From assembly GCA_964468645.1 (NCBI GenBank), contig CAYXUU010000004.1:1-64000 (forward strand): 64,000 nucleotides of DNA, written 5' to 3'. Origin of the DNA: JAIOZK01 sp964468645. Lineage in GTDB: Bacteria > Bacteroidota > Bacteroidia > Bacteroidales > JAIOZK01. The translations under genes and the position numbers were made by a program. Within the stretch, counting starts at the first letter, position 1. Each line of letters opens with the position of its first letter. This document shows positions 16,608-26,355 of the stretch, one piece after another. The notes under the pieces were generated by a model, which searched no databases, was not told the DNA's origin, and saw only the letters and a program-made list of their open reading frames with translations.

Positions 16608-17867
16608 TTAAAAAGAAAGAACGAAATCAACGAGTAAGCTGAACAGATCTTCATATTCCGTAAGTGGTAATTTTTCAGCAACATCATCAGGATTATGATA
16701 TTCGGAAAATTCACTGCCACGTGTATATATAAAAACTGAAGGAACACCCTGCATGTAAAAGGGGCAATGATCACTGTTACAGGATTCCCCCCTAGATTTT
16801 ACCTCTTTCAGGTAATTGTTTTCCTTATTGATTTTTTCGAGTTTACTGAAAGCGTCGGGTAAAACGCCTCCATTGACTACAGTTATTCCTGCACTTCCGG
16901 TTCCTACCATATCCAGATTAACAAGAAACTTGATATTCTTTAATGGAAATAAAGGATGATGAACATAATACTTCGCACCCTGTAAGCCAGTTTCTTCGGC
17001 AGCCATCGCTATAAAAGCTATTGAACAATCAGGCTGGTTTTCTTTCTTTCCAAAGTGTCTAGCCAGATCAACGATCATCGCTGTACCGCTGGCATTATCA
17101 TTTGCACCCGGGAAATATACTTTTTTGCCCATATAACCCAGATGATCGTAATGGGCAGTAAATACAATAAAACTATCAGGTTGTGATTTTCCTTTTACGT
17201 AGGCAATGACATTCTGAGTGGAATAATGATCAATGAATTCATGATGAAATTCAATTGTAATTTTTTTAGTGCCCTTGGGCAGGGCTCCTTCGGTAATGTC
17301 GAGGCAGAACTTTTCATTAACAAATCCAGAACGCGACAGATACCACCAGATTTTATGGTTTACCCTGAAGATAGATCCAGCAGCACCGGGCGGCTTATAT
17401 TTCATAATCGTATCGTCAGACACTTTGTTTACAACGATCACCTTATTGGATAGATCATTATTTTTATAATATTCAGAAAGGTATGCTGCATCCAGTGTGT
17501 CTTTCTCAATCCAGGCTAATTCATAGGTTCCGCTTGCCGCCGATGAGTAAGGATGGATGATAAAATCCCTGGCCGGTTCAAGAGCATGGCCGTCAATTTC
17601 TACCTTCAGTTTCGAAGGAAAGGTATTTACCCCTAATGTAAATGTTTGAAAATAGTCATTATTAAAAGCCAGGGCATTGTTCTTTTTAAATTGCTTTCTG
17701 ATGTATCTGGCAGCTTTTTTCTCACCATCTTTTACATAGCCCCTGCCACCGAATTCCTTAGATGAAAGTTTATTAATCACTTCTTGGGCATAGTCCTTAT
17801 CCTGCCCAATACTAAAAACAGTTGTCAGAAACATAAACAAAAAAGTCAACAATAAATATTTAATCAT
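16608..17867 (-). CDS. M28-family zinc aminopeptidase, exported
   Basis: This 419-residue protein has a signal peptide (about residues 1-21) and a C-terminal M28 peptidase domain. The metal and catalytic residues are recognisable: H239-x-D241 (TAHYDH), D257 (GANDNASG), E291-E292 (AAEETG), D319 (NLDMVG) and H367 (NSDHCPF). M28 enzymes remove N-terminal residues from peptides, here probably in the periplasm. A PA-like insertion seems to cover about residues 100-215. It is followed by rsmI and preceded by a hypothetical gene three bases away, suggesting one transcript of three genes. Confidence 0.9.
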   Translation of the reverse strand: MIKYLLLTFLFMFLTTVFSIGQDKDYAQEVINKLSSKEFGGRGYVKDGEKKAARYIRKQFKKNNALAFNNDYFQTFTLGVNTFPSKLKVEIDGHALEPARDFIIHPYSSAASGTYELAWIEKDTLDAAYLSEYYKNNDLSNKVIVVNKVSDDTIMKYKPPGAAGSIFRVNHKIWWYLSRSGFVNEKFCLDITEGALPKGTKKITIEFHHEFIDHYSTQNVIAYVKGKSQPDSFIVFTAHYDHLGYMGKKVYFPGANDNASGTAMIVDLARHFGKKENQPDCSIAFIAMAAEETGLQGAKYYVHHPLFPLKNIKFLVNLDMVGTGSAGITVVNGGVLPDAFSKLEKINKENNYLKEVKSRGESCNSDHCPFYMQGVPSVFIYTRGSEFSEYHNPDDVAEKLPLTEYEDLFSLLVDFVLSF

Positions 17868-17870
17868 AAG

Positions 17871-18689
17871 CTATTCCAAATATCTCTTTTCAATTAAACC
17901 TATCAGTTGGTTCAAGGCTTCGCTTTCCTCATCCCATGAATACTTTTTTTGCAATTCTTTAAGATATTTCAGGGCAGCTTCACGCTGATCAAAGCTATTC
18001 AACTGTTTTACAGCATTATCATATTCAGTGGTATTTCCATCAAACAATTCCTTAATGAACAGAAATTTCTCGTTGATCCCTATGGCCTTTTTCAAATCAC
18101 TGATTTTGTTTTTTTGCATTTTGGCTGCAATACTTTTGTCCTGGTTATCCTGGAATTTATCAGCCAGAGTATTCTTCGAGTCAGCATACATATCTATTGT
18201 ACGCTTTGTGGTTGGTGTCTTTTTCTTTTTCGGAGCAGCTTTAACCGGTTCCGCTTTGGGTATAATTTTCTCTTTAACAGGGGGTTTTTCAACCGGAGGG
18301 ACTTCAATCGGGGCTTTAGCCTTTTGAGGTTCTTTTACCTCCTCTGGTTCATTTTTAACGATATCCGGTTTAACCTCAATTTTTTCCGGCGCAGGTTTTA
18401 ATGTAGTTACGGGTTCCGGTTTTTCTTCAGGAACAGGTTCAAGCTTTTGCTCCTTACGTACAGGTATTTCCTTTTGAGGAATTGGTTTTCGGGTAATATT
18501 GTAAGGATCTACCTCTTTATTCAACTTGTTCAGTGTATGCAGGTCTTCATAAATTCTCCTGATACTGTCCATAACAATATCCATATCAATTTGTGGTATC
18601 TTCCCATAATACTCCATAACCCTGTCTATCTGCTCCTGCAACGACAGTGCAGTATTCAATATTTCACTTTTAAGTTCATTAATATCCAT
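17871..18689 (-). CDS. Cytoplasmic protein with Pro/Glu/Lys-rich linker, unknown function
   Basis: This 272-residue protein has no signal peptide. An N-terminal helical segment (residues 1-65, INELKSEILNTALSLQEQID) leads into a low-complexity linker at about 68-160, rich in Pro, Glu and Lys with repeated EPV and KPE triplets. The C-terminal globular part (about 180-272) begins IGINEKFLFIKELFDGN and ends in paired helices. The end region resembles a conserved Bacteroidota domain of unknown role. It is three bases from the M28 gene. I cannot assign a function. Confidence 0.72.
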   Translation of the reverse strand: MDINELKSEILNTALSLQEQIDRVMEYYGKIPQIDMDIVMDSIRRIYEDLHTLNKLNKEVDPYNITRKPIPQKEIPVRKEQKLEPVPEEKPEPVTTLKPAPEKIEVKPDIVKNEPEEVKEPQKAKAPIEVPPVEKPPVKEKIIPKAEPVKAAPKKKKTPTTKRTIDMYADSKNTLADKFQDNQDKSIAAKMQKNKISDLKKAIGINEKFLFIKELFDGNTTEYDNAVKQLNSFDQREAALKYLKELQKKYSWDEESEALNQLIGLIEKRYLE

Positions 18690-18730
18690 ACTTATCTTAA
18701 GAATTGGTTAACAAGATCTTTTTAATGTGT

Positions 18731-18738
18731 TAAATTTG
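18731..18738 (+). promoter_or_regulatory. -7 box for tdk (TAAATTTG)
   Basis: TAAATTTG matches TAnnTTTG 46 bases before the tdk ATG. A TTG lies 24 bases upstream, slightly beyond the usual spacing. Confidence 0.45.
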
Positions 18739-18783
18739 TAACTATCAATTGATAAAATTATAAAACTTAAGGCAACCTTTTAA

Positions 18784-19365
18784 ATGTTTTTAGAAAAATC
18801 GAAACACCCCAGTCGCAGTGGCTGGATTGAGGTAATATGCGGATCGATGTTTTCGGGTAAAACCGAAGAGCTGATCCGGCGTTTGAACCGTGCCCGTATT
18901 GCCAAACAAGTTGTCGAAATTTTTAAACCAGCGATTGATAAACGGTATGATGAAGAAAATGTTGTTTCACATGATGCCAGCTCTATTCAATCAACACCCG
19001 TTGAAACCGCATCACAAATACTGTTATATGCCAACGAGTTTGATGTAATTGGCATTGATGAAGCCCAGTTTTTTGATGAGGAGCTTACTGAAGTTTGTAA
19101 TCATCTGGCCAATGTAGGTGTACGGGTAATTGTTGCCGGCCTGGATATGGATTATACAGGAAAACCATTTGGGCCTATACCTTCACTACTTGCAAGCGCT
19201 GAATATATTACCAAGGTCCATGCGATCTGTATGCATTGTGGTAACCTGGCACAATATTCTTTCAGGAAAATAGCAGGTGACAAACTTGTTGTTCTTGGTG
19301 AAACCGAAAGTTATGAACCGCTATGCCGAAGTTGCTTCACTGATAAAATGAAACACAAAGCATAA
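18784..19365 (+). CDS. tdk: Thymidine kinase
   Basis: This 193-residue type II thymidine kinase phosphorylates thymidine to dTMP in the salvage pathway. The P-loop GSMFSGKT is at residues 20-27 and the catalytic/magnesium motif DEAQFF at about 92-97. A zinc lasso uses C149, C152, C181 and C184 (CMHC and CRSC). The length is typical. It is divergent from the hypothetical/M28/rsmI group and precedes a cyclophilin gene on the same strand. Confidence 0.95.
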   Translation: MFLEKSKHPSRSGWIEVICGSMFSGKTEELIRRLNRARIAKQVVEIFKPAIDKRYDEENVVSHDASSIQSTPVETASQILLYANEFDVIGIDEAQFFDEELTEVCNHLANVGVRVIVAGLDMDYTGKPFGPIPSLLASAEYITKVHAICMHCGNLAQYSFRKIAGDKLVVLGETESYEPLCRSCFTDKMKHKA

Positions 19366-19437
19366 TGGCAACGAGATTACTTCTTCAATTCCCTATATTT
19401 TATTATACTTGCAGGCTTTAAATAAATAAGGTTGATT

Positions 19438-20076
19438 ATGAAGAGAATATTCGGAATACTAATGTTAGCATTTATGGGATTAAGTTTAACTTCCTGTGCA
19501 CAAATAAGCAATAAAGAAACCATGGTAATAATCCACACCGACCTGGGTGATATGAAAGTAAAACTGTTTAATGAAACACCTTTACATCGCGATAATTTCA
19601 TCAAACTTGTAAAAGAGGGCTGGTACAACGGCTCAACTTTTTACAGGGTGATCAATAATTTTATGATACAGGGTGGCCGTAATGAGGCGGGAGAAGAAGG
19701 CCCCGGATACAGGATAGATGCGGAGTTCGTCCCGGGATTATATCATAAAAAGGGCGCCCTTGCCGCCGCAAGGCAGAACGATCAGGTTAATCCCCAAAAA
19801 AAATCCTCAGGATCTCAGTTTTATATTGTTAAGGGAAAAACTTTCTCAGATGCAGAACTTGATTATATAGAAAAAAGATTTAATAAAACCATTCCAGCTG
19901 AACAGAAGGAAGTATATAAAACCGTTGGGGGTTACCCGTCACTCGATAATGATTATACTGTATTTGGGGAGCTTATTGAAGGTTTTGATGTGCTGGATAA
20001 AATCTCTGCAGTACAAACCGGCGCAGCCGATAAGCCTGTTAATAATATCAGGATGACCATGGAAATTGTTGAGTAA
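19438..20076 (+). CDS. Cyclophilin-type peptidyl-prolyl isomerase, lipoprotein
   Basis: The 212-residue product has a lipoprotein signal ending in LTSCAQ and a cyclophilin domain. Recognisable parts are DLGDMKVKLFNETPLHRDNF, NGSTFYRVINNFMIQGG (with the family's F-x-R-x-x-x-x-F-x-x-Q-x-G pattern) and SSGSQFYIVKG. It accelerates proline isomerisation of exported proteins. A frame from TTG 19432 exists, but ATG 19438 gives the better signal peptide. The pheS start lies 10 bases after its stop. Confidence 0.9.
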   Translation: MKRIFGILMLAFMGLSLTSCAQISNKETMVIIHTDLGDMKVKLFNETPLHRDNFIKLVKEGWYNGSTFYRVINNFMIQGGRNEAGEEGPGYRIDAEFVPGLYHKKGALAAARQNDQVNPQKKSSGSQFYIVKGKTFSDAELDYIEKRFNKTIPAEQKEVYKTVGGYPSLDNDYTVFGELIEGFDVLDKISAVQTGAADKPVNNIRMTMEIVE

Positions 20077-20086
20077 AACACTCCCG

Positions 20087-21109
20087 ATGTTAGATAAAAT
20101 TAATATACTGATAAAAGAAATTGACGAATTCCAGGCTCAGAACAGCGTGGATGTCGAACAATTCAGGCTTAAATATCTGACCAAAAAGGGTATCATTCCA
20201 TCGCTTTTTGCTGAGTTTAAAGACTTGCCAGCTGCATTGAAGAAAGATGTCGGCAAAGCCTTGAATTTATTAAAGAAGAAAGCCCAGGAAAAATTCGAAT
20301 CACTGAAAAGTAGCATTGAGTCAGTCACCACCGATTCAAAGTCGGCCATCGACCATACATTACCTGCTGATTTTATTCAGCTTGGCGCCCGTCACCCGAT
20401 TTCCATGGTGAGGAATGATATGATAGAGATTTTCAGCAGAATAGGTTTTACGGTTGCTGAAGGGCCCGAGATCGAGGATGATTTTCACAACTTTTCAGCC
20501 CTCGGTTTTGCAGAAGATCACCCTGCCAGGGATATGCAGGATACTTTTTTTATTGAAACAAATCCGGATATTCTTTTGCGTACCCATACTTCATCAGTTC
20601 AGGTTCGTACCATGATACATAAAGAACCGCCAATACGTGAAATATACCCGGGCAGGGTATTCAGAAATGAAGCTATTTCTGCAAGGGCCCATTGTATTTT
20701 TCACCAGGTTGAAGGATTATATGTAGATGAAAATGTTTCCTTTGCGGATCTTAAACAAACCCTCTATTATTTTGCAAAAGAATTATACGGGCATGAAGTC
20801 CAGGTTCGTTTCAGGCCTTCTTTTTTTCCGTTTACCGAGCCATCCGCTGAAATGGATATTTCCTGCTTTATTTGTGGAGGTAAAGGATGCAGGATATGTA
20901 AAAATACCGGATGGGTTGAAATTTTAGGCTGCGGAATGGTTGATCCACAGGTATTCATCAATTGTAATATAGATCCTGAAAAATATACCGGATTTGCTTT
21001 TGGTATAGGCATTGAAAGAACCACCATGCTTAAATACCAGATAGAAGATATCCGGCTTTTCTTTGAAAACGACATACGATTCCTGAAGCAGTTTACTTCA
21101 GTAACCTGA
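20087..21109 (+). CDS. pheS: Phenylalanine-tRNA ligase alpha subunit
   Basis: This 340-residue subunit carries the class II catalytic core. An N-terminal coiled-coil arm (about residues 1-90) binds tRNA-Phe. Core motifs are HPISMVRNDMIEIF, FHNFSALGFAEDHPARD, GRVFRNEAISARAH (motif 2) and GFAFGIGIERTTMLKY (motif 3). The beta subunit gene pheT is not adjacent, as is usual in this phylum. Upstream in-frame TTG codons (20066 and 20069) overlap the cyclophilin gene; ATG 20087 is preferred. A tRNA-Phe gene lies about 19 kb away, unrelated in position. Confidence 0.95.
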   Translation: MLDKINILIKEIDEFQAQNSVDVEQFRLKYLTKKGIIPSLFAEFKDLPAALKKDVGKALNLLKKKAQEKFESLKSSIESVTTDSKSAIDHTLPADFIQLGARHPISMVRNDMIEIFSRIGFTVAEGPEIEDDFHNFSALGFAEDHPARDMQDTFFIETNPDILLRTHTSSVQVRTMIHKEPPIREIYPGRVFRNEAISARAHCIFHQVEGLYVDENVSFADLKQTLYYFAKELYGHEVQVRFRPSFFPFTEPSAEMDISCFICGGKGCRICKNTGWVEILGCGMVDPQVFINCNIDPEKYTGFAFGIGIERTTMLKYQIEDIRLFFENDIRFLKQFTSVT

Positions 21110-21125
21110 TCAAATTTTTAATTCA

Positions 21126-22769
21126 TTATTGTTTTCTCCACAATTTGAAAAATGTCCAGAATCCTATAATGCCGGCGAATACAAATATGGCATGCCCCAC
21201 CCATTTCACATGCTCAAGCTGAGAGATTATGGCAGCTCCAATGATGAGCGAGGCAAGGATAATTGAAGTGGAAATGTTCCTGCTGATTTTATCAAATTTT
21301 GAAAGGATCTGGTCTAATTTTGTAACCTCCAGGTGAAGTTGCATTCTGCCTTCTTTGGTTTTATAAATTATTTCAGCAATCTGTGATGGCAATTCCCTGA
21401 AAAGATCAACATAATCTGTAATAGTCTCAATAACACCAGTTGCAAGCTTTTTAGGGCTGAATTGTCTTTTTAAAAGATCCTTTGCAAAAGGTTCCATTTC
21501 CTTGGCAATATCCAGCTTTGGATTCAGCAGCGTTGCCACACCCTGGATGGTGATCAGGGCTTTGATCAGCAGATAGATCGTTGGTGGAATTTTCAGGTTA
21601 AAAGTAACAACTATATCGATCGATTTATTCATCACCTCACCGAAATTAATATCCTTATATGATAGATACTGGTATTGCTTCATCATATCCGAAATCTCGA
21701 ATTCCAGCTCATCGAAGCGTTCGTAATGCTTTTTACTGCATAGTAGTAAAAGGGCCTGGGTCATCTTTTTGGGATCTTTTTGCAGGTAACCCAGACCATA
21801 CTTTCCAAGAAAGTCCATATGGTATGGTCTTAAAGAACCCATCATCCCGAAATCGATAAATACAACGATATTGGGTTTATCTATAAAAATGTTTCCCGGA
21901 TGTGGGTCTGCATGGAAAAAACCAAATTTAAAAATTTGTTCGAAAATAAGTTTTACTCCTCTGTGTGCAATTTCAGCAGGATCATTACCTTCCGCTTTAA
22001 CTTTTTCAATATTATGCAATTCAACACCCTCAACAAACTCTTCTAAAATAATACGTTTATTGGTATATTCCATGTACACTTTAGGTACATGTATCAGTGG
22101 ATTATTATTGAAGTTATGGGCAAACCTCAGCATGTTGGCCGCTTCATGATTAAAATCAAGTTCTTTCCTGATCGATTTACCAAATTCCCCTACAATACCA
22201 ACAACATCCATTGCCTGAAAATCGGGATTGTTTTTTTGAACTTTTTCGGCAAAGAAATTCATTAGCTGAAGATCCAGGTTGATGGTTTTTTCAATCCCCG
22301 GTCGCTGGATTTTTATAGCGACTTTTTCACCTGTTTTTAACACTCCACGGTAAGCCTGGGCAATAGATGCTGATGCAATATGTTTGTTATCGAACGACTT
22401 AAAGACTTTATCTATGGGTTGTTTCAGTTGTTTTTCTATTTCCTGCACTGCAATATCATCATCAAGCGGATGGGCATCATCCTGTAATTTCTTAAGTTCA
22501 TCACGGATATCTTTATTCAGAAGATCGGGCCTGTCAGCCAGAATTTGCCCGAATTTTATAAAGGTAGGACCCAGCTCTTCTACAGCCTTTCTTATTCGTT
22601 CATATTCGGTAATAGACTCTATTCTTGCCCTGCGTTTTTTGGTTACCAGATGTTTACCAAACCCGCTTTTATAAACAAATTCACCAAAGCCATACTTTAT
22701 TAAAATTGAGATGATTTCTTTTGCCCTGCTGATTTGATGAATTGCCAGTCCGATTTTTGAGATGTTCAT
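21126..22769 (-). CDS. ABC1/UbiB-family atypical kinase
   Basis: This 547-residue protein belongs to the AarF/ABC1/UbiB family of kinase-like membrane proteins. The hallmark KxGQ motif is FIKFGQILADRP (about residues 70-80), followed by the Ala-rich loop ASASIAQAYRGVL (about 132-144) and the lysine of VAIKIQRPG (K153). The catalytic part has HADPHPGNIFI and VFIDFGMMG. Two C-terminal membrane helices (about 500-545) anchor it. In other bacteria UbiB supports quinone biosynthesis; here the exact role is inferred only by family. Confidence 0.88.
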   Translation of the reverse strand: MNISKIGLAIHQISRAKEIISILIKYGFGEFVYKSGFGKHLVTKKRRARIESITEYERIRKAVEELGPTFIKFGQILADRPDLLNKDIRDELKKLQDDAHPLDDDIAVQEIEKQLKQPIDKVFKSFDNKHIASASIAQAYRGVLKTGEKVAIKIQRPGIEKTINLDLQLMNFFAEKVQKNNPDFQAMDVVGIVGEFGKSIRKELDFNHEAANMLRFAHNFNNNPLIHVPKVYMEYTNKRIILEEFVEGVELHNIEKVKAEGNDPAEIAHRGVKLIFEQIFKFGFFHADPHPGNIFIDKPNIVVFIDFGMMGSLRPYHMDFLGKYGLGYLQKDPKKMTQALLLLCSKKHYERFDELEFEISDMMKQYQYLSYKDINFGEVMNKSIDIVVTFNLKIPPTIYLLIKALITIQGVATLLNPKLDIAKEMEPFAKDLLKRQFSPKKLATGVIETITDYVDLFRELPSQIAEIIYKTKEGRMQLHLEVTKLDQILSKFDKISRNISTSIILASLIIGAAIISQLEHVKWVGHAIFVFAGIIGFWTFFKLWRKQ

Positions 22770-22872
22770 TGGTAATGGTTTTATTTATTTTAAAATGATG
22801 TACTAATATACAGCAATAAAGTTAAAAGAATTGATTTACACTTACAAAATAACACATATCTGTTAAAAAAGA

Positions 22873-23334
22873 TCAGATGTCCTGCTTATCCTGGCTTATC
22901 AAATGCAATTCCAGTTCATCCAGTAAAACAGCAACGGTTTTTGTTTTTGCCGGATCTGTCTCGTAGGCCGTTAATACATTAGCAATCCCTTTGATTTCTT
23001 TTAATGTTTTTTCTTTTTGATTTTCAGGGACCGGATTCAGAATAACAAAAAAATAATCTATTTGTTTAAATGATGGAATTAATCTTCCTTCCGGATTTTT
23101 ATTTGAAAGCAGGCAGGTTTTAAAATGCTCATTTTGCATATCAGAATAAACAGCATAAATAAGTGGGTTTTCACCGGCTTTGCGAAGGAAACTGAGATCA
23201 TTGATTTTCCTGAGGCTGATGTTCAGTTTTTCATTGATTTGAAATGCAAGCCGATAATCTTTTAATGTAGTACTGATACACAAAATGGTGAATCCTGGTA
23301 CCTGAACAATTTCAAGTTTATGTTTTCTAATCAT
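22873..23334 (-). CDS. IPExxxVDY-family protein
   Basis: This 153-residue protein has the segment RLIPSFKQIDYFFVI, which fits the IPExxxVDY motif that names a Bacteroidota-specific family (the Glu is Ser here). It overlaps the 3' end of rnc by eight bases, matching the usual position of this family next to rnc. No enzymatic motif is visible. A link to RNase III or pyruvate metabolism is suggested only by neighbourhood elsewhere. Confidence 0.8.
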   Translation of the reverse strand: MIRKHKLEIVQVPGFTILCISTTLKDYRLAFQINEKLNISLRKINDLSFLRKAGENPLIYAVYSDMQNEHFKTCLLSNKNPEGRLIPSFKQIDYFFVILNPVPENQKEKTLKEIKGIANVLTAYETDPAKTKTVAVLLDELELHLISQDKQDI

Positions 23335-24055
23335 TACTGATTATATTGAATGCCTTTTCTGCTGCAATTTTTTCGGCTCCCTTAATCGAGAAATCATAAG
23401 CGGTACTGATTTGTTCCTGATCAACTTTAATTTCGACATGATATTGCTTTTTATAGCCATCCCCAACTTCATCGATAACATTGAATTCGACATTCTTTTT
23501 CTCTTTCTGAGCCCATTCAATTAGCTTGCTTTTAAAATTATTTTCCTGCTGCTCAAGTTCATCTATATCGAGATGCACTTTTATAATACGATCAATAATT
23601 ATCCTCATTGTGAAACTGTATCCTTTATCAAGATACAGTGCCCCTATAAATGCTTCAAAGGTATCTCCACCTATTGACTTTCCAAAGCTTCTGGATTCAT
23701 TATCCGATTCAATAAACTGATCCATTCCAAGCTTTTTCGACAATTTATTCAGGTGTGAACGGTTAACAATTTTTGAGCGCATCTCGGTTAGGAAACCTTC
23801 ATCTTTATAAGGAAATTTTTTAAAAAGGAAATCAGCGATTGTTGAACTCAAAACTGCATCTCCGAGAAATTCGAGTCTCTCGTTGCTGATGCGAATTCCA
23901 TTTGAAGTTTCTATGGCTAATGACCTGTGCCTGAAGGCGAGTTTATATAAAAAAATGTTTCCGGCAGTAAAACCGAAAACATTTCTGATATAACAATATA
24001 TTTTCTTGTCTTTTGAAAAGCAGGCTCTTATGACCGAGATAAGTGCTTTGTTCAA
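23327..24055 (-). CDS. rnc: Ribonuclease III
   Basis: This 242-residue endonuclease cleaves double-stranded RNA, including rRNA precursors. The signature NERLEFLGDAVL (about residues 58-69) and the acidic active-site segment GDTFEAFIGALYLDKG identify the RNase III domain. A double-stranded RNA-binding domain lies at about 170-240, with the core AEKIAAEKAFNII. It ends eight bases inside the next gene and lies five bases after fabF. The rnc-fabF-acpP order is common in the phylum. Confidence 0.95.
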   Translation of the reverse strand: MNKALISVIRACFSKDKKIYCYIRNVFGFTAGNIFLYKLAFRHRSLAIETSNGIRISNERLEFLGDAVLSSTIADFLFKKFPYKDEGFLTEMRSKIVNRSHLNKLSKKLGMDQFIESDNESRSFGKSIGGDTFEAFIGALYLDKGYSFTMRIIIDRIIKVHLDIDELEQQENNFKSKLIEWAQKEKKNVEFNVIDEVGDGYKKQYHVEIKVDQEQISTAYDFSIKGAEKIAAEKAFNIISND

Positions 24056-24060
24056 AATTA

Positions 24061-25311
24061 TTATTTATACTTTTTAAATATGATCGAGGCATTATGGCCA
24101 CCAAATCCGAAAGTATTGCTTAATGCTGCTTTTATTTCTCTTTTACGGGCTTTATAAAATGTAAAGTCCAGTTTGTTATCAATGTCAGGATCATCGGTAA
24201 AATGATTAATGGTCGGTGGCACGATGTCATTTTTCAAAGCCAAGACTGTTGCTATAGCTTCAATAGCACCGGCGGCACCCAGAAGATGGCCTGTCATCGA
24301 TTTGGTTGAGTTAATACTAATATTATATGCCAGGTCACCAAATAAACTAATGATGGCCTTTGGTTCTGCAATATCTCCAACCGGGGTGGAAGTCCCATGT
24401 GTATTGATATGGTCAATATCTTCGATCTTCAAGCCTGCATCTTCCAGGGCATATTTCATAGAATTTCTTGCACCGAGACCTTCCGGATGCGGCGCCGTCA
24501 TATGATGTGCATCTGCAGAAAGACCAGCTCCGGCAACTTCCGCATAGATTTTGGCACCACGGGCAAGAGCATGCTCAAGTTCTTCAAAAATCAGTGCGCA
24601 ACCACCTTCGCCAAGAACAAATCCATCACGGTCTTTATCAAATGGTCTTGATGCAGTTTCCGGATTATCATTTCTTGTGGATATGGCATGCATGGAATTA
24701 AATCCACCGATCCCACTTTCAAAAATGGAAGCCTCAGAGCCACCAGTAATGAAAATTTTGGCCTTACCCAATCTGATCAGGTTGAAGGCGTCAGTAAGTG
24801 AATTTGCAGAAGAAGCACATGCTGAGACTGTTGCATAATTTGGCCCCCTTAATCCATATTTTATTGAAATATGACCAGAGGCAATATCAGCAATCATTTT
24901 AGGGATAAAGAATGGATTGAACCTGGGAGTTCCATCTCCCCTGGCAAAATCCATAACTTCCTTTTGCAATGTATCAAGGCCACCAATACCCGAAGCCCAG
25001 ATAGCACCAAAACCATCCAGGTCGGTGTTTTCAAGGTCAATAGCCGAATCCAGTATAGCCTCATCAGCTGACACTAGTGCATACTGGGTATAAAGATCAA
25101 TTTTCCTTGCTTCTTTGCGATCAAAAAACTGAATTGGATCATAATCCTTTACCTCGCATGCAAAGCGGGTTTTAAACTTTGATGCATCAAAATGGGTGAT
25201 TGGACCTGCACTACTAACTCCATTAACCAAACCATCCCATAATTCTTCAACGGAATGGCCTAATGGTGTCATTGCGCCAAGTCCTGTAACAACAACGCGC
25301 TTTAACTCCAT
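24061..25311 (-). CDS. fabF: Beta-ketoacyl-ACP synthase II
   Basis: This 416-residue condensing enzyme elongates fatty acids by two carbons using malonyl-ACP. The catalytic triad is Cys165 (TVSACASSAN), His305 (NTHGTSTPVGD) and His342 (KSMTGHLLGAAG). Length and spacing match FabF rather than FabB. It is 12 bases downstream of acpP, whose product carries its substrates, and five bases upstream of rnc. Confidence 0.96.
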   Translation of the reverse strand: MELKRVVVTGLGAMTPLGHSVEELWDGLVNGVSSAGPITHFDASKFKTRFACEVKDYDPIQFFDRKEARKIDLYTQYALVSADEAILDSAIDLENTDLDGFGAIWASGIGGLDTLQKEVMDFARGDGTPRFNPFFIPKMIADIASGHISIKYGLRGPNYATVSACASSANSLTDAFNLIRLGKAKIFITGGSEASIFESGIGGFNSMHAISTRNDNPETASRPFDKDRDGFVLGEGGCALIFEELEHALARGAKIYAEVAGAGLSADAHHMTAPHPEGLGARNSMKYALEDAGLKIEDIDHINTHGTSTPVGDIAEPKAIISLFGDLAYNISINSTKSMTGHLLGAAGAIEAIATVLALKNDIVPPTINHFTDDPDIDNKLDFTFYKARKREIKAALSNTFGFGGHNASIIFKKYK

Positions 25312-25323
25312 GCAGAATGTTTA

Positions 25324-25563
25324 TTACTGTTTTGCGTTTTCTTCAATGTATTTAATTGCTTCACCTACGGTAGCAATTTTTTCAGCCTGATCATCAGGGA
25401 TGGCGATGTTGAATTCTTTTTCGAATTCCATAATAAGTTCAACGGTATCAAGGGAATCAGCTCCTAAATCGTTTGTAAAACTTGCTTCTGGTGTTACTTC
25501 TCCTTCATCTACACCAAGTTTATCAACAATGATGGCTTTTACTCTGGTTGCAATATCTGACAT
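25324..25563 (-). CDS. acpP: Acyl carrier protein
   Basis: This 79-residue acidic protein carries acyl chains on a phosphopantetheine arm attached at Ser37, within the motif GADSLDTVELIM. It is the first gene of the acpP-fabF-rnc group. The leader includes a T/C-rich tract, and I see no clean TAnnTTTG box. Confidence 0.96.
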   Translation of the reverse strand: MSDIATRVKAIIVDKLGVDEGEVTPEASFTNDLGADSLDTVELIMEFEKEFNIAIPDDQAEKIATVGEAIKYIEENAKQ

Positions 25564-25735
25564 ATCTTTTCTTTTTTGGTTAAACAGGATGCAAAGAAAG
25601 AAAGAATATCAAAAAAAACCAAAGAAATTCTGATAAAAATAACCTTAAAGGCTACTAATGAGCAGATTAATAACAATTTATATAATTATAACTATATATG
25701 TTCCAACCATTAATCAATGCCAACAAAATATTTAA

Positions 25736-25743
25736 TACCTTTG
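25736..25743 (+). promoter_or_regulatory. -7 box for purN (TACCTTTG)
   Basis: TACCTTTG matches TAnnTTTG 42 bases before the purN ATG, in the gap between the divergent acpP and purN genes. No -33 TTG is obvious. Confidence 0.4.
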
Positions 25744-25785
25744 AAGGCGGTATGAGATTTAATGTCCTTATAAACAAATACTTAT

Positions 25786-26355
25786 ATGAATAAACTTGCC
25801 ATCTTTGCCTCGGGAAATGGAACAAATGCCCAGCAAATTGCCGAATATTTCATGAAAAATGAGACGGTTAGTGTTTCACTTATTCTTTCAAATCGTAAAG
25901 ATGCTTTTGTGCTGACCAGGGCTAAAAATCTGGATATTCCGTCTTTTGTATTTGACCGCCATCAATTTTATAATACCCCTGATGTACTGAAGATACTCAT
26001 AGATCAAAAAATAGATCTTATCGTTCTTGCTGGTTTTCTCTGGTTGGTTCCGGTCAACATCCTGCAATCATTCAACAACAGAATAGTGAATATCCACCCC
26101 GCTTTGTTGCCAAAGTATGGGGGAAAAGGAATGTACGGAGATAAAGTACATCAAGCCGTTATTGACAACAAGGATAAGGAATCGGGAATATCAATACATT
26201 ATGTGAATGAAGTTTATGATGATGGTGAAATAATCTTTCAGGCCAGGTGTAATGTTGATGATAGGGATACACCCGAATCACTTGCGAAGAAAGTTCATGA
26301 ATTGGAGTATAAGCACTATCCGGAGGTGATAGAGCAGTTGGTTGGGGAGTTATGA
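25786..26355 (+). CDS. purN: Phosphoribosylglycinamide formyltransferase
   Basis: This 189-residue enzyme transfers a formyl group from 10-formyl-tetrahydrofolate to GAR in purine synthesis. The phosphate-binding loop FASGNGTN is at residues 7-14. The catalytic residues Asn102 and His104 lie in the segment VNIHPALLPKYGGKGMYG, and an Asp in VYDDGE (about 145-146) completes the active site. Divergent from acpP. Only a repeat tract separates it from the nitroreductase gene. Confidence 0.94.
   Translation: MNKLAIFASGNGTNAQQIAEYFMKNETVSVSLILSNRKDAFVLTRAKNLDIPSFVFDRHQFYNTPDVLKILIDQKIDLIVLAGFLWLVPVNILQSFNNRIVNIHPALLPKYGGKGMYGDKVHQAVIDNKDKESGISIHYVNEVYDDGEIIFQARCNVDDRDTPESLAKKVHELEYKHYPEVIEQLVGEL

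Noticed and set aside
20066..20086. Longer N-terminus for pheS
   Set aside because: The extra codons begin with TTG inside the upstream gene; ATG 20087 fits the family start.
24209..24838. Overlapping plus-strand frames of 77-98 residues inside fabF
   Set aside because: They lie antisense to a clear FabF gene and have no family features.
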